Assembly (NCBI RefSeq): GCF_000243155.2
Contig: NC_018017.1
Location: 4,030,001-4,094,000, forward strand
Origin: Desulfitobacterium dehalogenans ATCC 51507
GTDB lineage: Bacteria > Bacillota > Desulfitobacteriia > Desulfitobacteriales > Desulfitobacteriaceae
Length of the DNA: 64,000 nucleotides
Direction of reading: 5' to 3'
The position numbers and the translations under genes are program-made. Position 1 is the stretch's first letter. Each line of letters begins with the position of its first letter. Shown piece after piece: positions 43,364 through 55,906 of the stretch. Below the pieces are notes generated by a model that had not been told where the DNA came from, searched no databases, and saw only the letters and a list, made by a program, of their open reading frames with translations.

Positions 43364-45735
43364 TACTGAGAAAGAAGCTGTTCCGGGAGATCCAATCCAA
43401 TAAAGGCGTCTATTTTGCCTGTATTTTGGTGATAATCATCGGGCTTCTCTCTTATACCTCTATGTCCATCGTTTTGGAAAATCTGGAGCGGGCTCAAAGC
43501 AAATTTTATGAGACTACTCATTTTGCCGATGGTTTCATTAAAGTTACCGGCTATCCCGAAAGCCAGGTGAAAAAGCTGGCTCAGTTTGGTGGGATCGATC
43601 ATGGTGAAGGGCGAATCGTCAAGGATGCCCGGCTTTTTGAAGAAAAATCCGATAGCAATCGCTCTCTACGGCTGGTCTCCATGAGCTTCGAGACTCCACC
43701 TGAACTCAATCAGATTCAACTCTTCAGCGGACGCTTTCCCGTGGATAGTTCTTTGGAAATCCTGGTGGATCCAAAGTTTTTCGCTGCCAATGGACTTTCT
43801 CTGGGGGATAACCTAACCCTGATCCTGGAAGGAAAGCGTTCCACCTTTACGGTAGTGGGAACCGCTCAGAGCCCTGAGTTTATCTATGCTTTGCGCTCCG
43901 CTCAGGACCTTTATCCTGACCCGGAGACTTTTGGTATCGCTTATTTGCCCCATAACTCCCTTAAGACTTTAGTCAAGGAATCCGGCCAAGTGAATGACAT
44001 CGTCTTCTCCTTGGAACCCAATGCGAAATTCGAGGATGTTAAAGAACTCCTGGAAACAGAACTTAAACCTTATGGCCTCCAAGGAGTATTCCCTCGTAAG
44101 GATCAGACCAGCCATGCTATCCTCGAAGAGGAGCTGAGTAGTTTACGCAGCATGGCACAAGCTTTGCCCATGGTCTTTCTGGCCGTTTCCAGTATTATTC
44201 TCTATACCATGCTGCGCCGCCTGATTGAACAACAACGGGGAAACATTGGAACCTTAAAGGCTTTCGGTTTTACGAATCAAGAGATCGTCCTTCACTATTT
44301 ATCCTATCCTCTCCTGATTGGAGGGGTAGGAGGATTGCTGGGAGGACTGGCAGGGATCGCTCTTTCTTATCCTTTAACGGCTCTCTATGAAGAGTTCTTC
44401 GCCCTGCCTGGTTTAGAAAGCACCTTTTCTTTAAAGTATCTCTTTTTAGGGATAGCCCTTTCCCTGGGGTTTAGTTTGCTTAGTGGGATGAAAGGGAGTC
44501 TGGACATCCTCCGTTTGGATCCGGCCGAGGCCATGCGTCCTGCGGCCCCGGGCTCGGCAAAGAAAACACCCCTGGAGAAACTGCCCGGACTATGGCGGTC
44601 TTTCACTTCCCAAACCCAAATGGGCATTCGTAATGTTTTTCGTGCCCCTGTACGCAGCGCCTTCACCGTAGTAGGAATGGCTGTCGTCTTTAGCTTAATG
44701 TCCGTTTCCTGGTCCATGGAAAATATGATGGATAAACTCACGACCTTTCAATTCCAGCAGATTCAAACCTATGATGTCAAGATCTCGTTAAATAGCCCTG
44801 TCACCTCACGGTCCCTTCAATACTCATTAGCTCATGAGCCGGGAATCACCAGGCTGGAACCACTTTTAGAAGTCCCGGCTACCCTGCAGAACCAATGGCA
44901 TAAAAAAGAGGTGCCACTCTTAGGTATATCCCAGAATTCTACCCTTTATCATGTTCTCGATCAAAAAGGGAATAAAATCCCCCTACCCGATGATGGAGTT
45001 ATACTCTCAGAACGCTTAGCCCATCTGCTTCAAGTAAAGGTAGGGGACTCCATCCAAGTGAAAAGCCCTTACCGCCGTGAGTTTATTGCCGAGCAAGATC
45101 AAACTCTTATGGTCAGAGGAATCATCCCTCAGTATGTAGGCCTTAATGCTTTTATGGAAATCGATGCGCTCCAGGATTTTCTTCAGCAAGGAGAAATCGC
45201 TACCTCAATGCTCATCGGGATGAATGAGGAGGATGTCTCTGCCTTAAAGAGCAAGTATAGGGATGCCAGTCAAGTGGGTTCCATCGAATCCGCCAAAGAA
45301 AGCTTGGAAAAAATCGAGGAAATGATGGGCTCCTATGGCTTTACCATCTACTTTCTGGCCGTTCTGGCAGGAATCGCCGGTTTTGCATTAATCTATAATT
45401 CCAGTATTATCTCTCTTTCCGAGAGGCAAAGGGAGCTGGCCTCCTTGCGGGTTTTAGGTATGACACCCAAGGAAGTCCTTAAAGTCATTACCTCAGAACA
45501 ATGGCTTTTAACCCTCCTCGGTATTTGCCTAGGGATTCCACTTTCCTTCGCCCTCTCAGAGGCGATGGGACAATCCATGAGCTCGGATCTTTTCACTATT
45601 CCCACAGGAGTTCCTCTTTCAGCTCTTATGGGCGCGGTGGTTGGAACGGCATTGTCCGTATGGTTCGCTCAGACACGAGCTCACCGGAAAATTGTTGCCA
45701 TGCCTTTTGTGGAGGTTCTGGCTACGAAAGAATAA
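43357..45735 (+). CDS. ABC transporter permease with two FtsX domains
   Basis: 792 residues. The N-terminal TM (YFACILVIIIGLLSYTSM) is followed by an extracytoplasmic MacB-like domain, three TM helices forming the first FtsX unit (AQALPMVFLAVSSIILYTML, to about residue 385), then a second TM, a second extracytoplasmic domain and a second FtsX unit (ITRLEPLLEV to the C-terminus, with LRVLGMTPKEV). The double layout suggests that it can act without a second permease. It works with the ATPase and the membrane-fusion protein that follow. Confidence 0.9.
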   Translation: MVVLRKKLFREIQSNKGVYFACILVIIIGLLSYTSMSIVLENLERAQSKFYETTHFADGFIKVTGYPESQVKKLAQFGGIDHGEGRIVKDARLFEEKSDSNRSLRLVSMSFETPPELNQIQLFSGRFPVDSSLEILVDPKFFAANGLSLGDNLTLILEGKRSTFTVVGTAQSPEFIYALRSAQDLYPDPETFGIAYLPHNSLKTLVKESGQVNDIVFSLEPNAKFEDVKELLETELKPYGLQGVFPRKDQTSHAILEEELSSLRSMAQALPMVFLAVSSIILYTMLRRLIEQQRGNIGTLKAFGFTNQEIVLHYLSYPLLIGGVGGLLGGLAGIALSYPLTALYEEFFALPGLESTFSLKYLFLGIALSLGFSLLSGMKGSLDILRLDPAEAMRPAAPGSAKKTPLEKLPGLWRSFTSQTQMGIRNVFRAPVRSAFTVVGMAVVFSLMSVSWSMENMMDKLTTFQFQQIQTYDVKISLNSPVTSRSLQYSLAHEPGITRLEPLLEVPATLQNQWHKKEVPLLGISQNSTLYHVLDQKGNKIPLPDDGVILSERLAHLLQVKVGDSIQVKSPYRREFIAEQDQTLMVRGIIPQYVGLNAFMEIDALQDFLQQGEIATSMLIGMNEEDVSALKSKYRDASQVGSIESAKESLEKIEEMMGSYGFTIYFLAVLAGIAGFALIYNSSIISLSERQRELASLRVLGMTPKEVLKVITSEQWLLTLLGICLGIPLSFALSEAMGQSMSSDLFTIPTGVPLSALMGAVVGTALSVWFAQTRAHRKIVAMPFVEVLATKE

Positions 45736-45792
45736 CACCTGTTTAAGACTCATCAATCCAATGAAATAGACTCTAATTGAGGAGGTATTCTT

Positions 45793-48669
<2,877 letters not shown>

Positions 48670-48767
48670 CTACTCTTCATAATAAGGAAAACTTAGCTTA
48701 CGTCAAGCCATAGTGAGCCATAGTGAGATAGATACTAAGGAACCGCTAAAGGCCTGGAAAGGAAAAC

Positions 48768-48798
48768 ACCAAGGGGGTCTCACTTAACGCCCCTTGGT
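48768..48798 (-). terminator. Terminator after the terpene cyclase-like gene
   Basis: Perfect stem ACCAAGGGG / CCCCTTGGT with a 13-base loop, then GTTTTCC on the minus strand. Confidence 0.6.
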
Positions 48799-48811
48799 TA
48801 TTGTTTATCCA

Positions 48812-50383
48812 TCATTTCATCAATAGACGCTCATACCGGCTTAAGGCACGAATGGCGGTGAGTGCTGTGGCTATAGGTTCCTCGTAGTCCCACCCCTTAG
48901 CATAGATGGCCTTATAGGAGGGTTTAAAAGAACCCTTGAGATCCTGTGAATCCATAAGATTAATGCAGCCCTTATCCAGCACTTCCTGAGGAACAGCTCT
49001 GCCATATCTCAACAGTCCGGACAGGGCCAACCCCGTCTCAACTGTAGATCCCCAGCCCCCGTCCTCTTGTTGAGACTCCACGATAAAGTTGATGGCTTTT
49101 TGCCTTGCCTCTAAGATATCTCGGGTTATATAGAGCTGTTGCAAATTAAATTTCCACTTACTGAAAAGTTCCAGAGCTTGGGCAGTGCTATAGACTGGCC
49201 CTTCGTACCAGGATGAAGAAAAAGCTCCTTGAGCATCCTGCTGAGATAATAACCACCTTAACCCCCGATAGATGAATTCCTCCTGGGATCGCCCTCGTCT
49301 CCATAAAGCCTCCAGAGCATGAATGGTGACATCAACACTAGAAATATACACAGGAAACTCTGAAGTTATCTGGGGTGGTGTTCCTTCAAAGCTGGGAAAC
49401 GTACTCCAACTTCCATCCTTGTTTTGCAGCCTTTTGAGAAGCTGGACTCCCTGAGAATTTTCTACTCCGACCTGATTGAGGCCGATCAAAGCAACCGCCG
49501 TGTCGTCCAAATCAGGATGAGTATAGGGGGGAGTGCTGCCATAGCTGCCGTCGACATTCTGTGCCTGTTCTAACCAAGAGACTCCCGGCTCCAACCAGGA
49601 GTTATCACCCCACCTATTTCTTGTTTCTCCGGCGATGCAGATTGCCCAACCCATAGCCCAGTTCTTAAGTTGATCAAAGGCCGGCCAAGCTCCATTAGCA
49701 TACTGCTTCTGAATAAGCCAATGCCCGGCTCGCTGGCACTGCTCCTGTTGACCTCCCAAACGCATAATCCCTAGAATAGCCAGGCTGGTAGCGATAATAT
49801 CCTCCGACCAAGAACCGTCCTTCATCTGAGTTTCGAGAAGATATTGAATTCCCTTATTCAGTCCATCCTGGGATTCTGTAGCGAGTAGGGAAGCTGCTAC
49901 CACAACCGGCCGACCATAGAGGGGCAATTTAGCAAGTACACTTTCTTCAAGAATTTTGGGAAGGACGATTTCTTCAGGGGTTGGGCCTTCTAACCCAGGA
50001 ACTACTCGCTGACCCAAGGTCAAAATCATTTGTGAAAACTGCCTGGCTTGGGAGAGCACTTGGAGCTTCGCCATCCATCCCCCTTGGCTCCCCTGTAGGG
50101 CCAGTCGCGCAATCTTCGTTATCTCTTCATCGGGCTGCCCCCCGGGGACCTTCCCCCAGCCTCCACGATTATTCCGCCATAACCACTGAATGCCTCGCTG
50201 TTGAGCACTTCTAAACTCCCGGCCCAAAGCCAGCAGGGCAAGGGATGCTAAGGCCGTTGCCCCAGGGCTGGGAGAGACACCATGATCCTGATCAAGCTTG
50301 CCCGCTAAAATCTGCTCGACCCCTTCGGACACATAAATCTTAGCTTTATCTAAAGATTCACCTAAATTCTTACCAAAATCCAA
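48812..50383 (-). CDS. Squalene-hopene-cyclase-like class II terpene cyclase (short form)
   Basis: 523 residues from TTG at 50383, where GGAGGTGATCGA gives ideal spacing; the ATG at 50401 lies before that site. It is built of alpha/alpha repeats with QW-type motifs (QMKDGSWSED, QNVDGSYGST, QNKDGSWSTF, QQDAQGAFSS, QQEDGGWGST). The catalytic aspartate motif is D291-LDD-TA (DxDD), the general acid of class II cyclases. Squalene-hopene cyclases have about 630 residues and the motif near 375, so this protein lacks about 85-100 residues in front of it. A triterpene or sesquarterpene/diterpene substrate is possible. No prenyl synthase or squalene synthase gene is near. There is no clear membrane-insertion helix. 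It is transcribed alone. Confidence 0.75.
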   Translation of the reverse strand: MDFGKNLGESLDKAKIYVSEGVEQILAGKLDQDHGVSPSPGATALASLALLALGREFRSAQQRGIQWLWRNNRGGWGKVPGGQPDEEITKIARLALQGSQGGWMAKLQVLSQARQFSQMILTLGQRVVPGLEGPTPEEIVLPKILEESVLAKLPLYGRPVVVAASLLATESQDGLNKGIQYLLETQMKDGSWSEDIIATSLAILGIMRLGGQQEQCQRAGHWLIQKQYANGAWPAFDQLKNWAMGWAICIAGETRNRWGDNSWLEPGVSWLEQAQNVDGSYGSTPPYTHPDLDDTAVALIGLNQVGVENSQGVQLLKRLQNKDGSWSTFPSFEGTPPQITSEFPVYISSVDVTIHALEALWRRGRSQEEFIYRGLRWLLSQQDAQGAFSSSWYEGPVYSTAQALELFSKWKFNLQQLYITRDILEARQKAINFIVESQQEDGGWGSTVETGLALSGLLRYGRAVPQEVLDKGCINLMDSQDLKGSFKPSYKAIYAKGWDYEEPIATALTAIRALSRYERLLMK

Positions 50384-50445
50384 TCGATCACCTCCATCCA
50401 TCTCTTTATCCTATGCATAAACATTTTTTTTGTTAGAATAAAAAA

Positions 50446-50463
50446 AGGAGGCTGTTGCCTCCT
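50446..50463 (-). terminator. Terminator after the DUF3793 gene
   Basis: AGGAGGC-aaca-GCCTCCT as read on the minus strand, followed by TTTTTTT. Confidence 0.9.
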
Positions 50464-50478
50464 GGGAACTCCATTGCT

Positions 50479-51072
50479 CTATGCACTTTTTCTTTGTAAG
50501 CTAAGGACAGCATGAATCACTTTTTCCCGTTCTTCGTCATAAGCTTCAAAGATCTTTAAGGCGTTTTCTACATCCTGATAAACCTTCCAGTACTTACAGG
50601 CCAAACAAGGCGCCCCGTTACTCTCAATAAAGGCGGTCACATCTTCCACGGGATAACCCAGGAAAATCCCCAGTTCATGAGGACATTCTTCCTCAAACCG
50701 TTTCTTTAAAAAACACAGGCTTTCTTCTACCTTAGACAAATCATCATAGCCTTGCCCTTTGAGGAAGTTTTTATTTTTCCAGACAGATAGACAGTTGGCC
50801 AGAGTCTCATCCCGATAGAATAAAACAATAACCCGATCTTCTTTGCGCCTTAGCTCGTAGTAACATACCTGCAGCTGTTTGCAGATTCCATCTTTATAAC
50901 GATCCCAAAGGGTGTGCATCTCTCGCTTATGGTTAACAAAGGTCATCAAAGAGGATGGCTTAATTTCGGCCAAAGTTGGAGCAATATCATATTGGATTTT
51001 ATAGAGAAGAAAGTCTCTATCTTCAAATCGGTCTAAAGCTCTAAAAAAATCATGGACACATGCCTTGCTCAT
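50479..51072 (-). CDS. DUF3793 family protein
   Basis: 197 residues from ATG at 51072, with AGGAGGTGG before it. The pattern IAPTLAEIKPSSLMTF at the N-terminus and HELGIFLGYPVEDVTAFIE plus CLACKYWKVY in the C-half match DUF3793, recognised from memory. It is cytoplasmic and contains several Cys that could bind iron. Function is unknown. It follows the DUF2325 gene by 35 bp and shares its Fur-type promoter, so a role in iron or redox physiology is probable. Confidence 0.75.
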   Translation of the reverse strand: MSKACVHDFFRALDRFEDRDFLLYKIQYDIAPTLAEIKPSSLMTFVNHKREMHTLWDRYKDGICKQLQVCYYELRRKEDRVIVLFYRDETLANCLSVWKNKNFLKGQGYDDLSKVEESLCFLKKRFEEECPHELGIFLGYPVEDVTAFIESNGAPCLACKYWKVYQDVENALKIFEAYDEEREKVIHAVLSLQRKSA

Positions 51073-51107
51073 TCCTGCCACCTCCTGAAAATACATACCT
51101 TAGTTAA

Positions 51108-51398
51108 TCAACATGCACATTCCTCTAACTTACACAACTCCCGTTCCAAGGCTTTTAAACTACTGCTATGACTGCGGATGATGGGAATGTTCCGGTTTTT
51201 GGCTACCTTTACGGCGACTTTGACCATAGCATGGGATACGGTTCCGGTAAAAAGAACAATCCCATCCGGATCCCCCATCACTTTTTCAAAACGCGTCGGG
51301 AGCTGAGTATAGACTTTTACATTATGCCCACGTTTTGATCCGATATGTATGTAATCCTTTTCCATACGATCAAGTCCACCGATGAGTAATATAGACAT
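51108..51398 (-). CDS. DUF2325 family protein
   Basis: 96 residues from ATG at 51398 (AAAAGGAG 10 bases before it). SILLIGGLDRMEKDYIHIG opens a small Rossmann-like fold and DGIVLFTGTVSHAMVKVA and IPIIRSHSSSLKALE match the DUF2325 pattern. The C-terminus ends CKLEECAC, adding possible metal-binding cysteines. Function unknown. First gene of a two-gene unit under a Fur box. Confidence 0.8.
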   Translation of the reverse strand: MSILLIGGLDRMEKDYIHIGSKRGHNVKVYTQLPTRFEKVMGDPDGIVLFTGTVSHAMVKVAVKVAKNRNIPIIRSHSSSLKALERELCKLEECAC

Positions 51399-51470
51399 CA
51401 AACCACACACTCCTTTTCCCTTTATTCCCTGCAATAGTTTTAAATGAACTTGCTATTACTATACTATAAT

Positions 51471-51485
51471 TGATAATGATTTTCA
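51471..51485. promoter_or_regulatory. Fur box before the DUF2325-DUF3793 pair
   Basis: TGATAATGATTTTCA matches the 7-1-7 Fur core TGATAATnATTATCA in 14 of 15 positions, centred about 80 bp before the DUF2325 start. Confidence 0.75.
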
Positions 51486-51565
51486 ATATCGTATTTGTTT
51501 CTATTTTTTGTTCTTTGCCACTTTTTATTCACCTTCAATTACCCAACTGTTTTTGAGAACACAAA

Positions 51566-51596
51566 AAGGGACCCTCTCCTTTTGAAAGGATCCCTT
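51566..51596 (-). terminator. Terminator after torD
   Basis: AAGGGA-CCT / AGG-TCCCTT with a small internal mismatch, and TTTTTG on the minus side. Confidence 0.65.
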
Positions 51597-51648
51597 CGGT
51601 ATTTTTCTAATTTCTTAACAGTAATTAGCGAATCCGGTAATCATGACT

Positions 51649-52335
51649 TTAAAGTGCCGTTAACTCATCCAAAAGCTCGGCATCCATCTTTACGATATGC
51701 TTGGTCAGATCGGCCATAGGCGGATAGAAGTAATGGGTCTTGCTTTTTTGAATGTCGTGAGCAAAATCACCAATCCATAGGAGCAAATGGTCACGCAAAA
51801 AGGCTTGCTGGTCTTCGAGGATAGCTTTCATCTCCTCCACCCGGCCATTCTCGAAATGGTCCTGAGCCACTTGAGATAGATGAGCCATAAAATCCAGCTC
51901 CAGGCCGAGATGATCATCGGCTTCATGGGGGTAGTTTGAAGGTAAAAAGTTATATTTCAAATAGGCACGGCGAACATTTAACGTACTTTCTTGGAACAGA
52001 ACCCGCTCCTTGGTGAGATAGACGGATTCCCAAGGAGGTGCAGGCAAACTGTTAGGTCCAATGAACAGATAAGTGTATTCACCTTTCAGCTTGTCCAAGG
52101 TCTGCTCAGGTTCAGCCGCCAAGGCCTGAGCCACCTCACTTAAAACCTCAAAATGCTTATCAAAGAGATGCTCATCTTCCTGGAGCAGGATCTGCAGTGC
52201 TTCCCGGGTGTGTGTGTCTGTAACAACCTTCAATACTTCGACTTGGGGTTCTCCGCCAAAGATCCGCTGCAATAATCTATAGAGATAACTTCGGTTGGCC
52301 AGCAAAATTGCGATTGCATCGTTTTGTTGATTCAT
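51649..52335 (-). CDS. TorD/DmsD-family maturation chaperone
   Basis: 228 residues, helical. LKGEYTYLFIGPNSLPAPPWESVYL with LFQEST and then YPHEADDHLGLELDFMAHL are the TorD-family signatures, including the E-x2-D-H-L block. Such chaperones bind the twin-arginine signal of a molybdoenzyme until cofactor insertion is complete. The likely client is DmsA, at 56499-59108 on the same strand. AGGTGG lies 8 bases before the ATG. It ends the run DmsABC - kinase - regulator - TorD. Confidence 0.9.
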   Translation of the reverse strand: MNQQNDAIAILLANRSYLYRLLQRIFGGEPQVEVLKVVTDTHTREALQILLQEDEHLFDKHFEVLSEVAQALAAEPEQTLDKLKGEYTYLFIGPNSLPAPPWESVYLTKERVLFQESTLNVRRAYLKYNFLPSNYPHEADDHLGLELDFMAHLSQVAQDHFENGRVEEMKAILEDQQAFLRDHLLLWIGDFAHDIQKSKTHYFYPPMADLTKHIVKMDAELLDELTAL

Positions 52336-52435
52336 TTCTTATACCACCTGTTCATATTAATAATTTTGCCTTAATCTTTAATTTTATTTTTACTTCCATA
52401 TACTATAATGTTGTACTCAAATTTTCAACCCATTC

Positions 52436-53137
52436 TTACTCCTTCTCACCGAATTTATAGCCAACGCCCCAGACTGTCTGCAGATATTTGGGTTTGGAAG
52501 GATCATCCTCAATCTTCTCCCGAATCTTGCGGATAAAAACAGCAATACTGGTTAATTCACCTACATAGTCTTCCCCCCACACATAAGCTAGAAGCTGCTC
52601 CCGAGTAAATACTTCCCCGGGATGACCAGCCATATAGGCTAAGATCTTAAATTCCTTCGGTGTGAGTTCCACACGCTTGCCTTTCAATCGAGCCTCATAA
52701 CGCTTGAAAAAGATCTCTAAATCTCCGAGTTTAATGCTTTCTTTCTTCTCCGCTGCACTTGATGAACCGACTTGGTGATCCCGCCGACGAAGAAGAGCTT
52801 CAATGCGTAGGGATAATTCCAAAGAGCTAAAAGGCTTGACGAGATAATCATCGGCCCCCGCCTTAAACCCAACGCTTTTGTCTACGATATCTCCCTTAGC
52901 AGACAATATAATGATGGGGACATTGCTGCCCTTTTTGCGAAGTTGGGCACACACATCAAAGCCATTGAGTTTCGGCATCATGACATCCAAAATCACCAGG
53001 TCGGGCTTTTCTGCCTCAAAAACAGCCAAGGCCTCAACACCATCTGATGCGTAGCAAAAATCATAGCCGTCTTCCGTGACTATGTGTTCCACGACGATAA
53101 GAATGCTCTCTTCGTCATCAGCCAGCATAATTTTCAT
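52436..53137 (-). CDS. OmpR/PhoB-family response regulator
   Basis: 233 residues. The receiver has phosphorylation site D51 (LVILDVMMPKLNG), acidic pair D7-D8 and K in VKPFSS. The C-terminal winged helix has LTPKEFKILAYMAGHPGEVFTREQLLAYVWG. It pairs with the kinase 50 bp upstream. A probable regulator of the DmsABC operon. Confidence 0.94.
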   Translation of the reverse strand: MKIMLADDEESILIVVEHIVTEDGYDFCYASDGVEALAVFEAEKPDLVILDVMMPKLNGFDVCAQLRKKGSNVPIIILSAKGDIVDKSVGFKAGADDYLVKPFSSLELSLRIEALLRRRDHQVGSSSAAEKKESIKLGDLEIFFKRYEARLKGKRVELTPKEFKILAYMAGHPGEVFTREQLLAYVWGEDYVGELTSIAVFIRKIREKIEDDPSKPKYLQTVWGVGYKFGEKE

Positions 53138-53187
53138 CCTCTATCGCCCCTTTCTCTGCTGAACCCTGACTAAATGCCCCATAATCT

Positions 53188-54873
53188 TTAAAAATCCATG
53201 TGAAGCCAGTCTTCATTATCCTCCCCGGCCGGAATTCCTACCATGAACAAGCTCCCTTCGTTGGGTTCGCTGACGACTTTAATCCAGCCTCCGTGAAGTT
53301 CTGCCAACTCCTTAGCTAATGCTAAACCTAAACCACTGCCATTATATTGGCGGTGGATGGATGAATCACTTTGAACAAATTTTTCGAAGATATAGGGCTG
53401 ATCCTCTTTCCGTATACCAATACCATTATCTTGAACATTAATCAGCACTTCATTCTGCTCTTGGTCATAAGAAACCCAGACTTTGATCTCTCCACCCTTA
53501 GGCGTGAATTTCAAGGCATTGCTTACTAGATTCTCTACAATCCTTTTTAGCCCTTCGCGATCTCCCTCTATAACAGGAACGTCTTGATCTATAACACTGG
53601 AATAACTGATATTCTTTTTCTCAATTAAAGGTTCAACGACATTTTCAACAGCATTGATCACGTCAACAAGATCAATGGGCTCGATGATCAATTCTTGTTT
53701 CCCAGCTTCAATACGAGCGATTTCTAAGATATTGTTGATCATGCGCAAAAGAACTTGGCTGTTCGCTCTAATTTCCTGAGTCATTTTCTGCTCTTTAGGG
53801 GATTTGTCACCGCTTACTTTTTCCAAAACCTCTGCAAAAGCGATAATCGAAGTCAATGGCGTGCGAAGTTCATGGCTAATGATGGTGAGGAAGTCCGATT
53901 TATACTGATTATCTTCACGCAAACGTCTGTTGACTTCTTCCAGTTGGATTCGCTGAGATTCCAGGGTATCTTTAGCATGAGCTAAATCCTGAGTTCTTAG
54001 TTGAACCTTGGTCTCCAGGTCATTATATAAAGTCTGGAGTTCTTTAGTCATGATCTCAAAGTGGTCTGCCACATCTCGAATTTCTCCCTGAGCATCAATA
54101 TCTTTCAAATCAACCTTCAAGTCCCCTGTTTTAACATGCTCCATTGCATTTTTTAATTGATTTAAGGGCCTGGTTACAAGCTTGGACATAGCGTAGTAAA
54201 TAACCATAATAATACTCAAGGTAAGCAGGGAAATATAACCTACTTGCTTTACCACATTAGATTGAATGTTTTCCGTATACATATCTATAGGCATCACAAT
54301 ACTCACAATGCCAGCCAAGTCGCCTATTTCCCAACCTTCTTTGGGATATCCTAAAATATCTAACTCCCCGGCTGGTTCCCCATGGCATTCTAAACAGTTC
54401 TCTTCGATACGCATGGGAGCGGTATAACGAAAGGCGTCTTTCCCCGCGTATTCCGACACCTTATAGAATTCACTTGTATTCACATCTTCAGCAAATAGGT
54501 TGAGCGCTTCTAATTCAAATTCATCAGGAATATCCGCTTTATTGCGTGGATTAAAATTAGTATAGCGAACAGTATAACCTGTTTTTTTACCAAATAGTTT
54601 TCCGATGCTTTTCCCCACAAGAGAACAATGTAGTTTTTTAAAATTATATTCTCCATTGGCATCATAATTGATGACATCCTGATTGATTACCATAAACTCC
54701 CATGCAGCATCCATCTGTTGAGAGAGGACGTAAGCCTTTTCATGCATTTCCTTTTCAGCCTGCTTTTGTTGAGTCATCCAAATCCAAACTACATTCATAA
54801 GAAGCGAAACCGCCAAAATACCCACTAATAATATAACAAATCGGGTTCTTATACGAACATTGTTTAAACCCAA
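53188..54873 (-). CDS. Sensor histidine kinase with Tll0287-like heme (CxxCH) domain
   Basis: 561 residues from TTG at 54873 (GGGGGTGA 5 bases upstream; starts further up are possible). TM1 is at about 10-30. The extracytoplasmic domain matches the DUF3365/Tll0287-like family and holds a c-type heme site, CLECH, near residue 160. TM2 is near 220, then HAMP. The HisKA phosphoacceptor is in IISHELRTPL, and the ATPase shows NLVSNALKF, DNGIGI and GSGLGLALAK. A heme-bearing external domain suggests sensing of redox state, oxygen or a ligand such as NO or a sulfur or nitrogen oxide. Its gene lies between dmsC and the response regulator, so it should control the molybdoenzyme operon. Confidence 0.9.
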   Translation of the reverse strand: MGLNNVRIRTRFVILLVGILAVSLLMNVVWIWMTQQKQAEKEMHEKAYVLSQQMDAAWEFMVINQDVINYDANGEYNFKKLHCSLVGKSIGKLFGKKTGYTVRYTNFNPRNKADIPDEFELEALNLFAEDVNTSEFYKVSEYAGKDAFRYTAPMRIEENCLECHGEPAGELDILGYPKEGWEIGDLAGIVSIVMPIDMYTENIQSNVVKQVGYISLLTLSIIMVIYYAMSKLVTRPLNQLKNAMEHVKTGDLKVDLKDIDAQGEIRDVADHFEIMTKELQTLYNDLETKVQLRTQDLAHAKDTLESQRIQLEEVNRRLREDNQYKSDFLTIISHELRTPLTSIIAFAEVLEKVSGDKSPKEQKMTQEIRANSQVLLRMINNILEIARIEAGKQELIIEPIDLVDVINAVENVVEPLIEKKNISYSSVIDQDVPVIEGDREGLKRIVENLVSNALKFTPKGGEIKVWVSYDQEQNEVLINVQDNGIGIRKEDQPYIFEKFVQSDSSIHRQYNGSGLGLALAKELAELHGGWIKVVSEPNEGSLFMVGIPAGEDNEDWLHMDF

Positions 54874-55005
54874 CCTATTCACCCCCGGCAGTTTCAAATG
54901 TATTATTATTATATCAGTTAATGTCAATTAAACGTATTCTTTCCCCTATATTAGTATCTCTTGCATTTTCGATAGCCTGAATAATGCCAGGAACCCTCCG
55001 ATTGT

Positions 55006-55037
55006 AAAAAGGAGTATCTTATCCGATACTCCTTTTT
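55006..55037. terminator. Bidirectional terminator after dmsC
   Basis: Perfect stem AAAAAGGAGTATC / GATACTCCTTTTT with a 6-base loop. It separates the DmsABC operon from the kinase transcript. Confidence 0.9.
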
Positions 55038-55069
55038 AGCACTCATAGTTCTCATGTTCAGACAGAGAA

Positions 55070-55903
55070 TTAAGTTAACCCTACCCCAGATATAACCATT
55101 GCAGCGTAGAATACATACCTTCCGATCGCCTGGCCAACCAGAATCAAAGCTGTACCGCCGATGACAGCATTGGATACAGATTTGCTTAGTTCATCTTTAG
55201 CCATCCAAAGAACCAACCCAGCTCCAGCGAGGATAAACAGCCATTTAATGGCTGTGGCTGTCTTCAGACTGCCGAGAATAGCAAGGCTGGCTTGCAAAGC
55301 GGTACTGGTGCTGGCCCCCAGAGAAATAAAGTAAGGGACTACAGCAGCGACTTGAACAGCTACAACAGCTGCGACAGCTAAAGCCACGAATTTCTTCATC
55401 TTCCCAGCTTCTTTCATACTCAGAACAAGGAAAAGCATGGCTCCCATGGATAGTGCAGCGGTATAGAACTCAACAGTGGTCGTAGCACTTTGCCATACAG
55501 GCACACTGGCCGAGCTATAAATCTTCGCCATGGCAAAGACATCGATCAGACCCACCAGTGCAGCCGCTGCGGATAAGCCGGTGATAGCTCCTGCTGCTTG
55601 GGGTTTAACATAGAGAAGCACAGCAGCCACAACGGTTAACCCAACAAACATCGCAGTAAACCAAATCTCGCGGCTGAGCCAGGAGGTACCGAATTGAAAC
55701 AGAGCATTCATGGCACTTAAAGGGCGCCCCAAGTGTAGCAGAGAAGCCAACATGCCGATGACGCCAAGGCCTGTCGCCGTGATCATAGCATTCTTGAATA
55801 CCCCTTCTTTATTCACAAGCCGACCAATAGCCACAAAGAGCATAACTCCCACGGCTGCTTGGATACAGATGGAAAACGTGGTCAAGGCAAAATGTTCACC
55901 CAT
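55070..55903 (-). CDS. dmsC: DmsC-like membrane anchor subunit
   Basis: 277 residues with eight hydrophobic helices. The opening EHFALTTFSICIQAAVGVML and LLHLGRPLSAMNALFQFGTSWLSREIW resemble DmsC, whose family anchors the catalytic dimer and takes electrons from menaquinol. The GGGGTG ribosome site lies 7 bases before the ATG, inside the end of dmsB. Last gene of the operon dmsABC. Confidence 0.88.
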   Translation of the reverse strand: MGEHFALTTFSICIQAAVGVMLFVAIGRLVNKEGVFKNAMITATGLGVIGMLASLLHLGRPLSAMNALFQFGTSWLSREIWFTAMFVGLTVVAAVLLYVKPQAAGAITGLSAAAALVGLIDVFAMAKIYSSASVPVWQSATTTVEFYTAALSMGAMLFLVLSMKEAGKMKKFVALAVAAVVAVQVAAVVPYFISLGASTSTALQASLAILGSLKTATAIKWLFILAGAGLVLWMAKDELSKSVSNAVIGGTALILVGQAIGRYVFYAAMVISGVGLT

Positions 55904-55906
55904 GGA

